A stretch of DNA of 64,000 nucleotides from Symsagittifera roscoffensis (GCF_963678635.1 NC_087068.1:12773872-12837871), one strand, 5' to 3'; counted from the first letter of the stretch, positions 36,489 to 48,426 are shown. Numbers and translations are program-made. The notes: generated by a model from the sequence alone, not told the origin.

Positions 36489-37953
36489 TCGAATGTTTTG
36501 CTAGTCTTACAAACCTACTTTGTCAAATTCAAGAATTCGAAGCTCTGGATCTTGAAATTGATAATTTTTGCAGCCTATATTTTTTGCAGCAAAATGTAAT
36601 TTTGAGTTTCTACTGTTCTCGCTCCTGGGTGGGCTTGAACCTCCAACCTTTCGGTTAATAGCCGAACGCGCTAGCCGATTGCGCCACAAGAGCTCGTTAA
36701 ATAGTAATTTTATGAAAAATTTTATTTTTGAGCGCCTGAAACTTATTAACCATTCTTAAAAACTCTGAAAATAACTGGTGTTTTCAAAGAAGTTAGTGTT
36801 TCAAAAAAATTAATAGAAGAAATGATACTGCTCCCGACAAGAGAACCGAACCCTTGAACGTCGGATTAAAAGTACAACGCTCTACCGACACAGCTAGCAG
36901 GGCTTAAAAATTACGCTAGTCTTTCAAATAAAAAAACTCGAAGCTTTGGATCCTAAAACGAATAACTAAGTGCTAATTTTTTTCGAAGAAATCTCTGATT
37001 CTGAGGTTCTGTTCTCGCTCCTGGGTGGCCTTGAACCACCAGCATTTTGGTTAACATTCGAACGCGCTAGCCGATTGCGCCACAAGAGCTCTAACAACAG
37101 GTGTCAAATCATTTTCTTATGCATCATTCAAGCTTTTTCCATGGGAAAAATTTATTTTTGAGAGGCTGAAACTTGTTAAGCATCCTTAAAAACTCTGAAA
37201 ATAACTGGCGTTTTCAAAGAAGTACGATTGCGCCACAAGAGCTCGTTAAAAAAAATTTTTTTAAGAAAAAATTTATTTTTGAGCGCCTGAAACTTATTGA
37301 CCATTCTTAAAAACTCTGAATTTAATTGGCGTTTTCAAAAAAGTTATAGTGTTTCAAAAAAAATTAATAGAAGAAATGATACTGCTCCCGACAAGGGAAC
37401 CGAACCCTTGAACGTCGGATTAAAAGTACAACGCTCTACCGAGAGAGCTAGCAGGGATTAAAGCTTACACTAGTCTTTCAAATACAAAAATTCGAAGCTT
37501 TGATTCCTGAAACGAATAACTAAGTGCTAATTTTTTTTGCAGAAATCTCTGATTCTGAGGTTCTGCTCTAACTCCTGGGTGGGCTTAAACCGCCAACCTT
37601 TTGGTTGACAGCAGAACGCGCTAGCCGATTGCGCCCCAAGAGCGCTATAAATGAGTATCGGTTGATTTTTTTAGGCGTCATTCAAGCTTTTTCCTTGGGA
37701 AAAGTTTATTTTTGAGAGCCTGAAAGTTTTTAAGCATCCTTAAAAACTCTGAAAATAACTGGCGTTTTCAAAGAAGTGCGATTGTTTCAAAAATTTTAAT
37801 AGAAGAAATGATACTTTGTATCAATTAAATTAAATTAAATGATTTGGCCACAAGAGCTCGATAAAAAGCATTTTATGAAAAAAATTATTTTTGAGAGCCT
37901 GAAACTTATTAAGTATCCTTAAAAACTCTGAGAATAACTGGCTTGTGGGTGGG

Positions 37954-38016
37954 CTTGTGGCGCAATTTAGTAGGCTTCGGTTGACATCCGAAAGCGCTAC
38001 TAGATTGCGCCACAAG
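37954..38016. repeat. Snap-back tRNA-Asn palindrome, copy 1
   Basis: The 5' part of the Asn body (cttgtggcgcaattt) faces its own inverted copy (agattgcgccacaag) around the anticodon arm. The arms are 20 bp with one mismatch. The T-arm is gone. Confidence 0.9.
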
Positions 38017-38152
38017 AGCTTCATACAAAGTTGTTGTTTGATTCTTTTTTTGCATCATTCAAGCTTTTTTCCTGAAATAATTAACTTAGAGCTCATGTTC
38101 TTATTCAGAAATCCTTGGTTCTCAGGTTCTACTGTTCTCGTTTGTGGGTGGG

Positions 38153-38214
38153 CTTGTGGCGCAATCTAGTAGGCTTCGGTTGACATCCGAACGCGCTACT
38201 AGATTGCGCCACAG
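38153..38214. repeat. Snap-back tRNA-Asn palindrome, copy 2
   Basis: The same inverted structure, with one base missing at the outer end of the right arm (cacag). Confidence 0.88.
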
Positions 38215-38349
38215 TTGTTCATACAAAGTTGTTGTTTGATTCTTTTTTGGATCATTCAAGCTTTTTTCCTGAAATAATTAACTTAGAGCTCATGTTCTTA
38301 TTCAGAAATCCTTGATTCTCAGGTTCTACTGTTCTCGCTTGTGGGTGGG

Positions 38350-38412
38350 CTTGTGGCGCAATCTAGTAGGCTTCCATTGACATCCGAACGCGCTACTAGA
38401 TTGCGCCACAAG
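38350..38412. repeat. Snap-back tRNA-Asn palindrome, copy 3
   Basis: Arms cttgtggcgcaatctagtag and its exact reverse complement, 20 of 20 paired. The apical stem is weakened (ttccattgacatccgaa). Confidence 0.92.
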
Positions 38413-38958
38413 AGCTTCATACAAAGTTGTTGTTTGATTCTTTTTTGCATCATTCAAGCTTTTTTTTACTTGAAAAAATTATTTTTGAGAGCCTGAAACT
38501 TATTAAGTATCCTGAAAAACTCTGAGAATAACTGGCGTTTTCAAAGCAGTTCGAGTGTTTCGAAAATTTTAATAGAAGAATTGATACTTCGCCCCACAAG
38601 GGACTCGAACCCTTGTCAGTTAGATTAAAAGTCCAACGCTCTACCGACTGAGCTAGCAGGGCTCGATTGTTTTGCTAGTCTGACAAACCTAATTTGTCAA
38701 ATTCAAGAATTCGAAGCTCTGGATCTTGAAATTGATAATTTAGTGCTCTTATCTTTTGCAGAAAAGTCTGATTCTGTGGTTCTGCTGTTCTCGCTCTTGG
38801 GTGGGCTTGAACCACCAAGCTTTCGGTTAACAGCCAAAGGCGCCAGTCGATTGGGCCACAAGAGCTCTATAAAAGCATTTTATGAAAAAAGTTATTTTTG
38901 AGAGCCTGAAACTTATTAAGTATCCTTAAAAACTGAGAATAACTGGCTTGTGGGTGGG

Positions 38959-39021
38959 CTTGTGGCGCAATCTAGTAGGCTTCGGTTGACATCCGAACGC
39001 GCTACTAGATTGCGCCACAAG
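38959..39021. repeat. Snap-back tRNA-Asn palindrome, copy 4
   Basis: Arms of 20 bp pair perfectly. The tip keeps the ttcgg/ccgaa anticodon stem with loop ttgacat, read on the minus strand as GUC. Confidence 0.93.
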
Positions 39022-39156
39022 AGCTTCATACAAAGTTGTTGTTTGATTCTTTTTTGCATCTTTCAAGCTTTTTTCCTGAAATAATTAACTTAGAGCTCAT
39101 GTTCTTATTCAGAAATCCTTCATTCTCAGGTTCTACTGTTCTCGCTTGTGGGTGGG

Positions 39157-39219
39157 CTTGTGGCGCAATATAGTAGGCTTCGGTTGACATCCGAACGCGC
39201 TACTAGATTGCGCCACAAG
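39157..39219. repeat. Snap-back tRNA-Asn palindrome, copy 5
   Basis: The same structure with one mismatch in the left arm (caatatagtag). The neighbouring Lys/Asn pair is duplicated with it at an offset of about 806 bp. Confidence 0.9.
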
Positions 39220-40184
39220 AGCTTCATACAAAGTTGTTGTTTGATTCTTTTTTGCATCATTCAAGCTTTTTTTACTTGAAAAAATTGTTTTTGAGAGCCT
39301 GAAACTTATTAAGTATCCTTAAAAACTCTGAGAATAACTGGCGTTTTCAAAGCAGTTCGAGTGTTTCGAAAATTTTAATAGAAGAATTGAGAATTTGCCC
39401 CACAAGGGACTCGAACCCTTGACAGTTGGATAAAAAGTCCAAGGCTCTACCGACTGAGCTAGCAGGGCTCGAATGTTTTGCTAGTCTGACAAACCTAATT
39501 TGTCAAATTCAAGAATTCGAAGCTCTGGATCTTGAAATTGATAATTTAGTGCTCTTATCTTTTGCAGAAAAGTCTGATTCTGCGGTTCTGCTGTTCCCGC
39601 CCTTGGGTGGGCTTGAACCACCAACCTTTTGGTTAACAGCCGAAGGCGCCAGTCGATTGGGCCACAAGAGCTAGATAAAAAGCATTTTATGAAAAAAATT
39701 ATTTTTGAGCGCCTGAAACTTATTAACCATTCTTAAAAACTCTGAAAATAACTGGCGTTTTCAAAGAAGTTGGAGTGTTTCAAAAAAATTAATAGAAGAA
39801 ATGATACTGCGCCCGACATTGGAAACGGACCCTTGAACGTCCGATTAAAAGTCTAACGCTCTACCGACTGAGCTAGCAGGGCTTAAAGATTATGCTAGAA
39901 TTTCAAATACAAGAATTCGAAGCTTTGGATCCTAAAACGAATAACTAAGTGCTCATTTTTTTTGCAGAAATCTCTCATTCTGAGGTTCTGTTCTCGCTCC
40001 TGGAAGGGCTTGAACCACCAACCTTTCGGTTGACAGCCGAAGGCGCTACTAGATTGCGCCACGAGCTCCATACAAAGGTGTTGGTTGATTTTTTTCTGCA
40101 TCATTCAAGCTTTTTTCACTTGAAGTTATTTTTGAGAGCCTGGAACTTATTAAGTATCCTTAAAGTGGCCAAAATTGGATTTCT

Positions 40185-40272
40185 TGAAAGTTACCAAAGG
40201 CGGGACCCTTCGGGTCGAACCCCTGACGGTGTTTTCATATTCGACTGCTCTACCGACTGCGCTAGCAGTGCT
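40185..40272 (-). repeat. Divergent tRNA-like element within the array
   Basis: On the minus strand it has a Lys-like 5' half (gctagcgcagtcggtagagc) but a different 3' half with ggggttcgacccgaagggtc. The anticodon arm does not pair. Its ccctt(c/t)gggtcg patch resembles the fragment at 19530-19605, hinting at a chimera of two tRNA-derived repeats. Confidence 0.5.
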
Positions 40273-40609
40273 TATAGATTAAGCTAGTAGTTCAAACCTT
40301 ATTTTTTAATTAGAAGACTTCGAATCTTTAGATCCTCAAATAAAAAACGTGCTCTTATCTTTTGCAGAAAAGTCGATTTTGAGGTTCTGCTGTTCTCGCT
40401 CCTGGGTGGGATTTACCACTATCATTTCGGTTTACAGCCGAAAGCGCTAGCTGATTGCGCCATAATATCACGATAAACATTTCTTTCATGAAAAAATTTA
40501 TCTTTGAGCGCCTGAAACTTATTAAGCATTCCTAAAAACTCTGAGAATAACTGGCGTTTTCAAAGAAGTTCGAGTGTTTCAAAAAAAAATTATAGAAGAA
40601 TTACTACTT

Positions 40610-40682
40610 CGCCCCAGAAGGGACTCCAACCCCTGAACGTTGGATTCTAAGTTCACTGCTCTAGCGACTGCTCTATCAGGGC
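40610..40682 (-). pseudogene. Lys body with UAG (Leu) anticodon
   Basis: The loop CTTAGAA gives UAG. The anticodon stem is broken (GTGAA against TCCAA) and the D-arm is altered. Related to the Gln-anticodon subfamily. Confidence 0.6.
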
Positions 40683-41045
40683 TCAAAGAGTACGCTAGTC
40701 TTTCAAATGCAAGCATTCGAAGCTTTAGATCCTGAAATAATTAATTTAGTGCTAATATTCTTATTCAGAAATCCTTGATTCTCAGGTTCTACTGTTCTCG
40801 CTTGTGCGTGGGCTTGAACCATCAACCTTTCGTTTGAAATCCGACCGCTCTACTAGATTGCCCCACAAGAGCTTCATACAAAGTTGTTGTTCGATTCTTT
40901 TCTGCATCATTCAAGCTTTTTTCACTTGAAAAAATTATTTTTGAGAGCCTGAAACTTATTAAGTATCCTTAAAAACTCTGAGAATAACTGGTGTTTTCAA
41001 AGCAGTTCGAGTGTTTCAAAAATTTTAATAGAAGAATTGATACTT

Positions 41046-41118
41046 CGCCCCACAAGGGAATCGAACCCTTGACCGTTGGATTAAAAGTCCAACGCTCTAC
41101 CGACTGAGCTAGCAGGGC
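41046..41118 (-). tRNA. tRNA-Lys(UUU) candidate, perfect stems
   Basis: 7-bp acceptor (with G-U pairs), GCTC/GAGC D-stem, TTGGA/TCCAA with loop CTTTTAA, AAGGG/CCCTT with T-loop TTCGATT, discriminator G. Downstream on the minus strand an oligo-T tract follows within about 30 nt. Confidence 0.7.
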
Positions 41119-41254
41119 TCGAATGTTTTGCTAGTCTGACCAACCTAATTTGTCAAATTCAAGAATTCGAAGCTCTGGATCTTCAAATTGATAATTTAGT
41201 GCTCTTATCTTTTGCAGAAAAGTCTGATTCTGCGGTTCTGCTGTTCTCGCTCTT

Positions 41255-41294
<40 letters not shown>

Positions 41295-41893
41295 GGCGCC
41301 AGTCGATTGGGCCACAAGAGCTCGATAATAAGCATTTTATGAAAAAAAAATTATTTTTGAGCGCCTGAAACTTATTATCCATTCTTAAAAACTCTGACAA
41401 TAACTGGCGTTTTCAAAGCAGTTCGAGTGTTTCAAAAAAATTAATAGAAGAAATGATACTGCGCCCGACAAGGGAACCGAACCCTTGATCGTCTAATTAA
41501 AAGTCCAACGCTCTACCGACTGAGCTAGCAGGGCTTAAAGGGTATGCTAGTCTTTAAAATACAAGAATTCGAAGCTTTGGATCCTAAAACGAATAACTAA
41601 GTGCTCATTTTTTTTGCAGAAATCTCTCATTATGAGGTTCTGTTCTCGCTCCTGGCTGGGCTTAAACCAGCAATTTTTCGGTTAATATCCGAACGCGCTA
41701 CTAGATTGCGCCACAAGAGCTCCATACAAAGTTGTTGGTTGATTCTTTTCTGCATCATTCAAGCTTTTTTCACTTGAAAAAGTTATTTTTGAGAGCCTGA
41801 AACTTATTAAGTATCCTTAAAATATCTGAGAATAACTGGCGTTTTCAAAGAAGTTCGAGTGTTTCAAAAACAATTATAGAAGAATTGCTACTT

Positions 41894-41966
41894 CGCCCCA
41901 GAAGGGACTCGAACCCCTGAACGTTGGATTCAAAGTTCACTGCTCGAGCGACAGCCCTATCAGGGC
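41894..41966 (-). pseudogene. Lys body with UUG (Gln) anticodon
   Basis: The loop CTTTGAA gives UUG. The stem GTGAA/TCCAA has mismatches, and the D-arm reads agggcagtcg. The T-arm is a perfect box B. This subfamily recurs near 44.05, 45.81, 57.19 and 59.35 kb. Confidence 0.65.
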
Positions 41967-42082
41967 ACAAAGATTACGCTAGTCTTTCAAATGCAAGAAT
42001 TTGAAGCGTTAGATCCTGAAATAAATAACTTAGTGCTCATCTTCTTATTCAGAAATCCTTGATTCTCAGGTTCTTCTGTTCT

Positions 42083-42156
42083 CGCTCCTGGCTGGGCTTG
42101 AACCAACTACCTTTCGGTTTACAGCCGAACACGCTAGCCGATTTCCCAACAAGATC
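42083..42156 (-). pseudogene. Asn body with GUA (Tyr) anticodon
   Basis: The loop CTGTAAA gives GUA on an intact TTCGG/CCGAA stem. The acceptor, D and T stems are damaged. The GUA change recurs at 42896, 43843, 45599 and in several units at 44.7, 46.4, 57.4, 58.2, 59.2 and 60.0 kb. Confidence 0.65.
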
Positions 42157-42480
42157 TCGATAAAGTTTTTTTTAATGAAAAGATTTATTTTTAAGCGCCT
42201 GAAACTTATTAACCATTCTTAGAAACTCTGAAAAATACTGGCGTTTTCAAAGAAGTTCAAGTTTTTCAAAAAAAATATTAGAAGAAATCCTACTTCGCCC
42301 CAGAAGATACTCGAACCCCTGATCGTTGGATTCAAAGTTCACAGCTCTACCGACCGCCCTAGCAGGGCTCAAAGATTCCGCTAGTCTTTCAAAAGCATGA
42401 ATTCGAAGCTTTGGATCCTAAAATGAATAACTTAGTGCTCTTTTTTTTTGCTGAAATCTCTGATTCTGATGTTCTGTTCT

Positions 42481-42554
42481 CGCTCCCAGGTGGGCTTGAA
42501 CCACCAACATTTCGGTTATCAGCCGAACGCTCTAACCGATTGCGCCACAAGAGT
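42481..42554 (-). pseudogene. Asn body with GAU (Ile) anticodon
   Basis: The loop CTGATAA gives GAU. Anticodon and T stems are intact. One acceptor end mismatch (A1-C72) and one D-stem mismatch. The duplicate lies at 57776-57849. Confidence 0.65.
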
Positions 42555-43450
42555 TCGATAACAGTTTCTTTTATGAAAAAATATTTTTTTGAGCGCCTGA
42601 AACTTATTAACCATTCTTAAAAACTCTGAAAATAACTGGCGTTTTCAATGAAGTACGATTGTTTCAAAAATTTTAATAGAAGAAATGATACTTCTCCCCA
42701 CAAGGGACTCGAACACTTGACTGTATGATTTAAATTCCAACGATCTACCGACTAAGTTACCAGGGCTCAAAGATTATGCAAGTCTTTCAAACCTAGTTTT
42801 TCAATTTCAAGAATTCGAAGCTTTGGATCCTGAAATTTAAAATTTAGTGATCGTATTTTTTGCAGCTATCTCTGATTTTGAGGCTCTACTGTTCTCGCTC
42901 CTGGGTGGGCTTGAACCATCAATCTTTCGGTTTACAGCCGAACGCGCTACCTGAACTCTCCACAAGAGCTCGATTAATGTACCGTTCATGAAAAAATTTA
43001 TTTTTGAGCGCCTGAAACTTATTAACCATTCTTAAAAAGTCTGAAAATAACTGGCGTTTTCGAAGAAGTTCGAGTGTTTCAAAAAAAATTATAGAAGAAT
43101 TACTACTTCGCACCAGAAGTGACTCGAACCACTGAACGTTGGATTCAAATTTCACTGCTCTAGCGACTGCCCTATCAGGGCTCAAAGATTACGCTAGTCT
43201 TTCAAATGCAATAATTCGAAGCTTTGAATCCTAAAAAGAATAACTTAGTGCTTTTTTTGCGGAAATCTCTGCTTCTTAAAAGTCCAACGCTCTACCGACT
43301 GAGCTAGCAGGGCTCGAGTGTTTAGTAGTCTTACAAAACTAATTTGTCAAATTCAAGAATTCGAAGCTCTGGATCTTGAAATTGATAATTTAGTGCACAT
43401 TTTTTTGCGGGATTATGTAACTTTGAGGTTCTAATGTTCTCGCTCCTGGC

Positions 43451-43488
<38 letters not shown>

Positions 43489-43653
43489 TCGCTTGCAAAT
43501 TGCGCCACAAGAGCTCGTTAAAAATTAATTTTATGAAAAAATTTATTTTTGAGCGCCTGAAACTTATTAACCATTGTTAAAAACTCTGAAAATAACTGGT
43601 GTTTTCAAAGAACTTAGAGTGTTTCAAAAACAATTATAGAAGAATTGCTGCTT

Positions 43654-43726
43654 CGCCCCAGAAGGGACTCGAACCCCTGAACGTTGGATTCGAAGTTCAC
43701 TGTTCTAGCGACTGCCCTATCAGGGC
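43654..43726 (-). pseudogene. Lys body with UCG (Arg) anticodon
   Basis: The loop CTTCGAA gives UCG, derived from the UUG subfamily by one change. The anticodon stem is mismatched. Copies at 45410-45482 and 58949-59021. Confidence 0.62.
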
Positions 43727-44451
43727 TCAAAGATTACGCTAGTCTTTCAAATGCAAGAATTTGAAGCGTTAGATTCTGAAATAAATAACTTAGTGCTCAT
43801 ATTCTTATTCAGAAATCCTTGATTCTGAGGTTCTTCTGTTCTCGCTCCTGGGTGGGTTTGAACCAACTACCTTTCGGTTTACAGCCGAACGCGCTAGACG
43901 ATTGCGGAACAAGATCTCGATAATTTTTTTTAATGAAAAGATTTATTTTTAAGCGCCTGAAACTTATTAACCATTGTTAGAAACTCTGAAAATAACTGGC
44001 GTTTTCAAAGACGTTCAAGTTTTTCAAAAAAAATTATAAGAAGAAATCCTACTTCGCCCCAGAAGGGACTCGAACCCCTGATAGTTGGATTCAAAGTTCA
44101 CTGCTCTACCGACCGCCCTAGCAGGGCTCAAAGATTCCGCTAGTCTTTCAAATGCAAGAATTCGAAGCTTTGGATCCTAAAATGAATAACTTAGTGCTCT
44201 TTTTTTTGCTGAAATCTCTGATTCTGCGGTTCTGTTCTTGCTCCCAGGTGGGCTTGAATCACCAACATTTCGGTTAACAGTCGAACGCTCTAACCGATTG
44301 CGCCACAAGAGTTCGATAAAAGTTTCTTTTATGAAAAAGTATATTTTTGAGCGCCTGAAACTTATTAACCATTCTTAAAAACTCTGAAAATAACTGGCGT
44401 TTTCAATGAAGTACGATTGTTTCAAAAATTTTAATAGAAGAAATGATACTT

Positions 44452-44524
44452 CGCCCCACTAGGGACTCGAACCCTCGACTATATGATTTAAAGTCCAACG
44501 ATCTACCGCCTAAGTTACCAGGGC
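44452..44524 (-). pseudogene. Lys body with UUA anticodon, broken stem
   Basis: The loop CTTTAAA gives UUA, but TTGGA faces TCATA, so two pairs are lost. Members of this subfamily lie near 42.72, 46.23, 48.60, 58.02, 59.77 and 61.13 kb. Confidence 0.6.
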
Positions 44525-45198
44525 TGAAAGATTATGCAAGTCTTTCAAACCTAGTTTTTCAATTTCAAGAATTCGAAGCTTTGGCTCCTTAAATTTAAAA
44601 TTTAGTGAACATATTTTTTGCAGCTATCTCTGATTTTGAGGTTCTACTGTTCTCGCTCCTGGGTGGGCTTGAACCATCAATCTTTCGGTTTACAGCCGAA
44701 CGCGCTAGCTGAATTCTCCACAAGAGCTCAATTAATGTATCGTTCATGAAAAAATTTATTTTTGAGCGCCTGAAACTTATTAACCATTCTTAAAAAGTCT
44801 GAAAATAACTGGCGTTTTCGAAGAAGTTCGAGTGTTTCAAAAAAAATTATAGAAGAATTACTACTTCGCACCAGAAGTGACTCGAACCAGTGAACGTTGG
44901 ATTCAAATTTCACTGCTCTAGCGACTGCCCTATCAGGGCTCAAAGATTACGCTAGTCTTTCAAATGCAAGAATTCGAAGCTTTGAATCCTAAAAAGAATA
45001 ACTTAGTGCTTTTTTTGCTGAAATCTGTGCTTCTTAAAAGTCCAACGCTCTACCGACTGAGCTAGCAGGGCTCGAGTGTTTGGTAGTCTTACAAAACTAA
45101 TTTGTCAAATTCAAGAATTCGAAGCTCTGGATCTTGAAATTGATAATTTAGTGCAAATTTTTTTGCAGGATTATGTAACTTTGAGGTTCTACAGTTCT

Positions 45199-45272
45199 CG
45201 CTCCTGGCTGGGCTTGAACCACCAACCTTTCGGTTAGCAGCCGAACTCGCTTGCAAATTGCGCCACAAGAGC
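45199..45272 (-). pseudogene. Asn body with GCU (Ser) anticodon
   Basis: The loop CTGCTAA gives GCU on an intact stem. The D-arm is altered (gaactcgcttgcaaattg) and the T-stem has one mismatch. It is the only GCU copy I saw. Confidence 0.6.
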
Positions 45273-46583
45273 TCGTTAAAAACTAGTTTTAAGAAAAAAT
45301 TTATTTTTGAGCGCCTGAAACTTATTAACCATTGTTAAAAACTCTGAAAATAACTGGCGTTTTCAAAGAAGTTAGTGTTTCAAAAACAATTATAGAAGAA
45401 TTGCTGCTTCGCCCCAGAAGGGACTCGAACCCCTGAACGTTGGATTCGAAGTTCACTGTTCTAGCGACTGCCCTATCAGGGCTCAAAGATTACGCTAGTC
45501 TTTCAAATGCAAGAATTTGAAGCGTTAGATTCTGAAATAAATAACTTAGTGCTCATATTCTTATTCAGAAATCCTTGATTCTGAGGTTCTTCTGTTCTCG
45601 CTCCTGGGTGGGCTTGAACCAACTACCTTTCGGTTTACAGCCGAACGCGCTAGACGATTGCGGAACAAGATCTCGATAATTTTTTTTAATGAAAAGATTT
45701 ATTTTTAAGCGCCTGAAACTTATTAACCATTGTTAGAAACTCTGAAAATAACTGGCGTTTTCAAAGACGTTCAAGTTTTTCAAAAAAAATTATAAGAAGA
45801 AATCCTACTTCGCCCCAGAAGGGACTCGAACCCCTGATAGTTGGATTCAAAGTTCACTGCTCTACCGACCGCCCTAGCAGGGCTCAAAGATTCCGCTAGT
45901 CTTTCAAATGCAAGAATTCGAAGCTTTGGATCCTAAAATGAATAACTTAGTGCTCTTTTTTTTGCTGAAATCTCTGATTCTGAGGTTCTTTTCTTGCTCC
46001 CAGGTGGGCTTGAATCACCAACATTTCGGTTAACAGCCGAACGCTCTAACCGATTGCGCCACAAGAGTTCGATAAAAGTTTCTTTTATGAAAAAGTATAT
46101 TTTTGAGCGCCTGAAACTTATTAACCATTCTTAAAAACTCTGAAAATAATTGGGGTTTTCAATGAAGTACGATTGTTTCAAAAATTTTAATAGAAGGAAT
46201 GATACTTCGCCCCACTAGGGACTCGAACGCTCGACTATATGATTTAAAGTCCAACGATCTACCGCCTAAGTTACCAGGGCTGAAAGATTATGCAAGTCTT
46301 TCAAACCTAGTTTTTCAATTTCAAGAATTCGAAGCTTTGGATCCTGAAATTTAAAATTTAGTGAACATATTTTTTGCAGCTATCTCTGATTTTGAGGTTC
46401 TACTGTTCTCGCTCCTGGGTGGGCTTGAACCATCAATCTTTCCGTTTACAGCCGAACGCGCTAGCTGAATTCTCCACAAGAGCTCGATTAATGTATCGTT
46501 CATGCAAAAATTTATTTTTGAGCGCCTGAAACTTATTAACCATTCTTAAAAAGTCTGAAAATAACTGGCGTTTTCGAAGAAGT

Positions 46584-47592
46584 TCGAGTGTTTCAAAAAA
46601 AATTAATAGAAGAAATGCTACTTCGCCCCAGAAGAGACTCGATCCCCTGAACGTCGGATTCAAATTTCACTGCTCTACCGACTGCCCCAGCATGGCTCAA
46701 AGGTTACGGTAGTCTTTCAAATGCAAGAATTCGAAGCTTTGAATCCTAAAAAGAATAACTTAGTGCTTTTTTTGCTGAAATCTCTGCTTCTTAAAAGTCC
46801 GACGCTCTACCGACTGGGGCTCGAATGTTTGGTAGTCTTACAAACCTAATTTGTCCAATTCAAGAATTCGAAGCTCTGGATCTTGAAATTGATAATTTAG
46901 TGCACATTTTTTTGCAGCAATATGTAATTTTGAGGGTCTACTGTACTCGCTCCTGGCTGGGCTTGAACCACCAACCTGGTGTTTTCAAAGAAGTTAGTGT
47001 TTCAAAAAAATTAATAGAAGAAATGATACTGCGCCCGACAAGGGAACCGAACCCTTGAACGTCGGATCAAAAGTCCAACGCTCTACCGACTGAGCTAGCA
47101 GGGCTTAATGTTTACGCTAGTCTTTCAAATACAAGAATTCGAAGCTTTGGATCCTAAAACGAATAACTAAGTGCTCATTTTTTTTGCAGAAATCTCTCAT
47201 TCTGAGGTTCTGTTCTCGCTCCTGGGTGGGCTTAAACCACCAACTTTTCGGTTAACAGCCGAACGCGCTAGCCGATTGCGCCCCAAGAGCTCTATAAATA
47301 AGTGTCGGTTGATTTTTTTAGGCATCATTCAAGCTTTTTCCGTGGGTAAAATTTATTTTTGAGAGCCTGACACTTATTAAGCATCCTTAAAAACTCTGAA
47401 AATAACTGGCGTTTTCAATGAAGTACGGTTGTTTCAAAGATTTTAATAGAAGAAATGATTTTTCGCCCCACAAGGGACTCGAATCCTTGAATGTCGGATT
47501 AAGAGTCAAACGCTCTACCGACTGAGCTAGCAGGGCTTAAACATTACGCTACTCTTTCAAATACAAGAATTTCAAGCTTTGGATCCTAAATC
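46584..47592 (-). repeat. 1009-bp local duplication with a truncated Asn unit
   Basis: cgagtgtttcaaaaaaaatt at 46584 recurs at 47593 and the sequences then match. At 46977 an Asn unit is cut after ccaacc and fused to the spacer tggtgttttc. The equivalent place in the second copy (60.5 kb) is complete. Confidence 0.85.
47464..47536 (-). pseudogene. Lys body with CUU anticodon
   Basis: The loop CTCTTAA gives CUU, the second Lys isoacceptor. Anticodon and T stems each have a mismatch. The copy at 49446-49518 is the same. Confidence 0.6.
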
Positions 47593-48352
47593 CGAGTGTT
47601 TCAAAAAAAATTAATAGAAGAAATGCTACTTCGCCCCAGAAGAGACTCGATCCCCTGAACGTCGGATTCAAATTTCACTGCTCTACCGACTGCCCCAGCA
47701 TGGCTCAAAGGTTACGGTAGTCTTTCAAATGCAAGAATTCGAAGCTTTGAATCCTAAAAAGAATAACTTAGTGCTTTTTTTGCTGAAATCTCTGCTTCTT
47801 AAAAGTCCGACGCTCTACCGACTGGGGCTCGAATGTTTGGTAGTCTTACAAACCTAATTTGTCCAATTCAAGAATTCGAAGCTCTGGATCTTGAAATTGA
47901 TAATTAAGTGCACATTTTTTTGCAGCAATATGTAATTTTGAGGGTCTACTGTACTCGCTCCTGGCTGGGCTTGAACCACCAACTTTTCGGTTAACAGCCG
48001 AACGCGCTAGCAAATTGCGCCACAAGAGCTCGTAAAAATTTAATTTTATGAAAAAATTTATTTTTGAGCGCCTGAAACTTATTAACCATTGTTAAAAACT
48101 CTGAAAATAACTGGTGTTTTCAAAGAAGTTAGAGTGTTTCAAAAAAACTAATATAAGAAATGATACTGCGCCCGACTAGGGAACCAAACCCTTGAACGTC
48201 GGATTAAACGTCCAATGCTCTACCGATTGAGCTAGCAGGGCTGAATGTTTACGCAAGTCTTTCAAATACAAGAATTCGAAGCTTTGGATCCGAAAACGAA
48301 TAACTTAGTGCTCATTTTTTTGCAGAAATCTCTCATTCTGAGGTTCTGTTCT

Positions 48353-48426
48353 CGCTCCTGGGAGGGCTTAAACCACCAACTTTTCGGTTGACAGCCGAAC
48401 GCGCTAGCCGATTGCGCCCCAAGAGC
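48353..48426 (-). pseudogene. Asn body with GUC (Asp) anticodon, intact anticodon arm
   Basis: The loop CTGTCAA sits on a perfect TTCGG/CCGAA stem. The T-loop TTTAAGC lacks C56 and the T-stem has a mismatch. The duplicate lies at 60885-60958. Confidence 0.65.

Larger units (their letters stand above)
35171..37850 (-). repeat. Mixed Lys/Asn block rich in AUU anticodons
   Basis: This block alternates Lys type I/II and Asn bodies. Three Asn bodies (35363, 36207, 36620) carry AUU. It ends at an AT-rich insertion with three attaa repeats near 37811-37835. Confidence 0.75.
39397..41820 (-). repeat. Heterogeneous array block
   Basis: Alternating Lys and Asn units with varied damage. It includes a different tRNA-like element at about 40185-40270 and a Lys-type unit with UAG anticodon at 40610. 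Confidence 0.75.
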
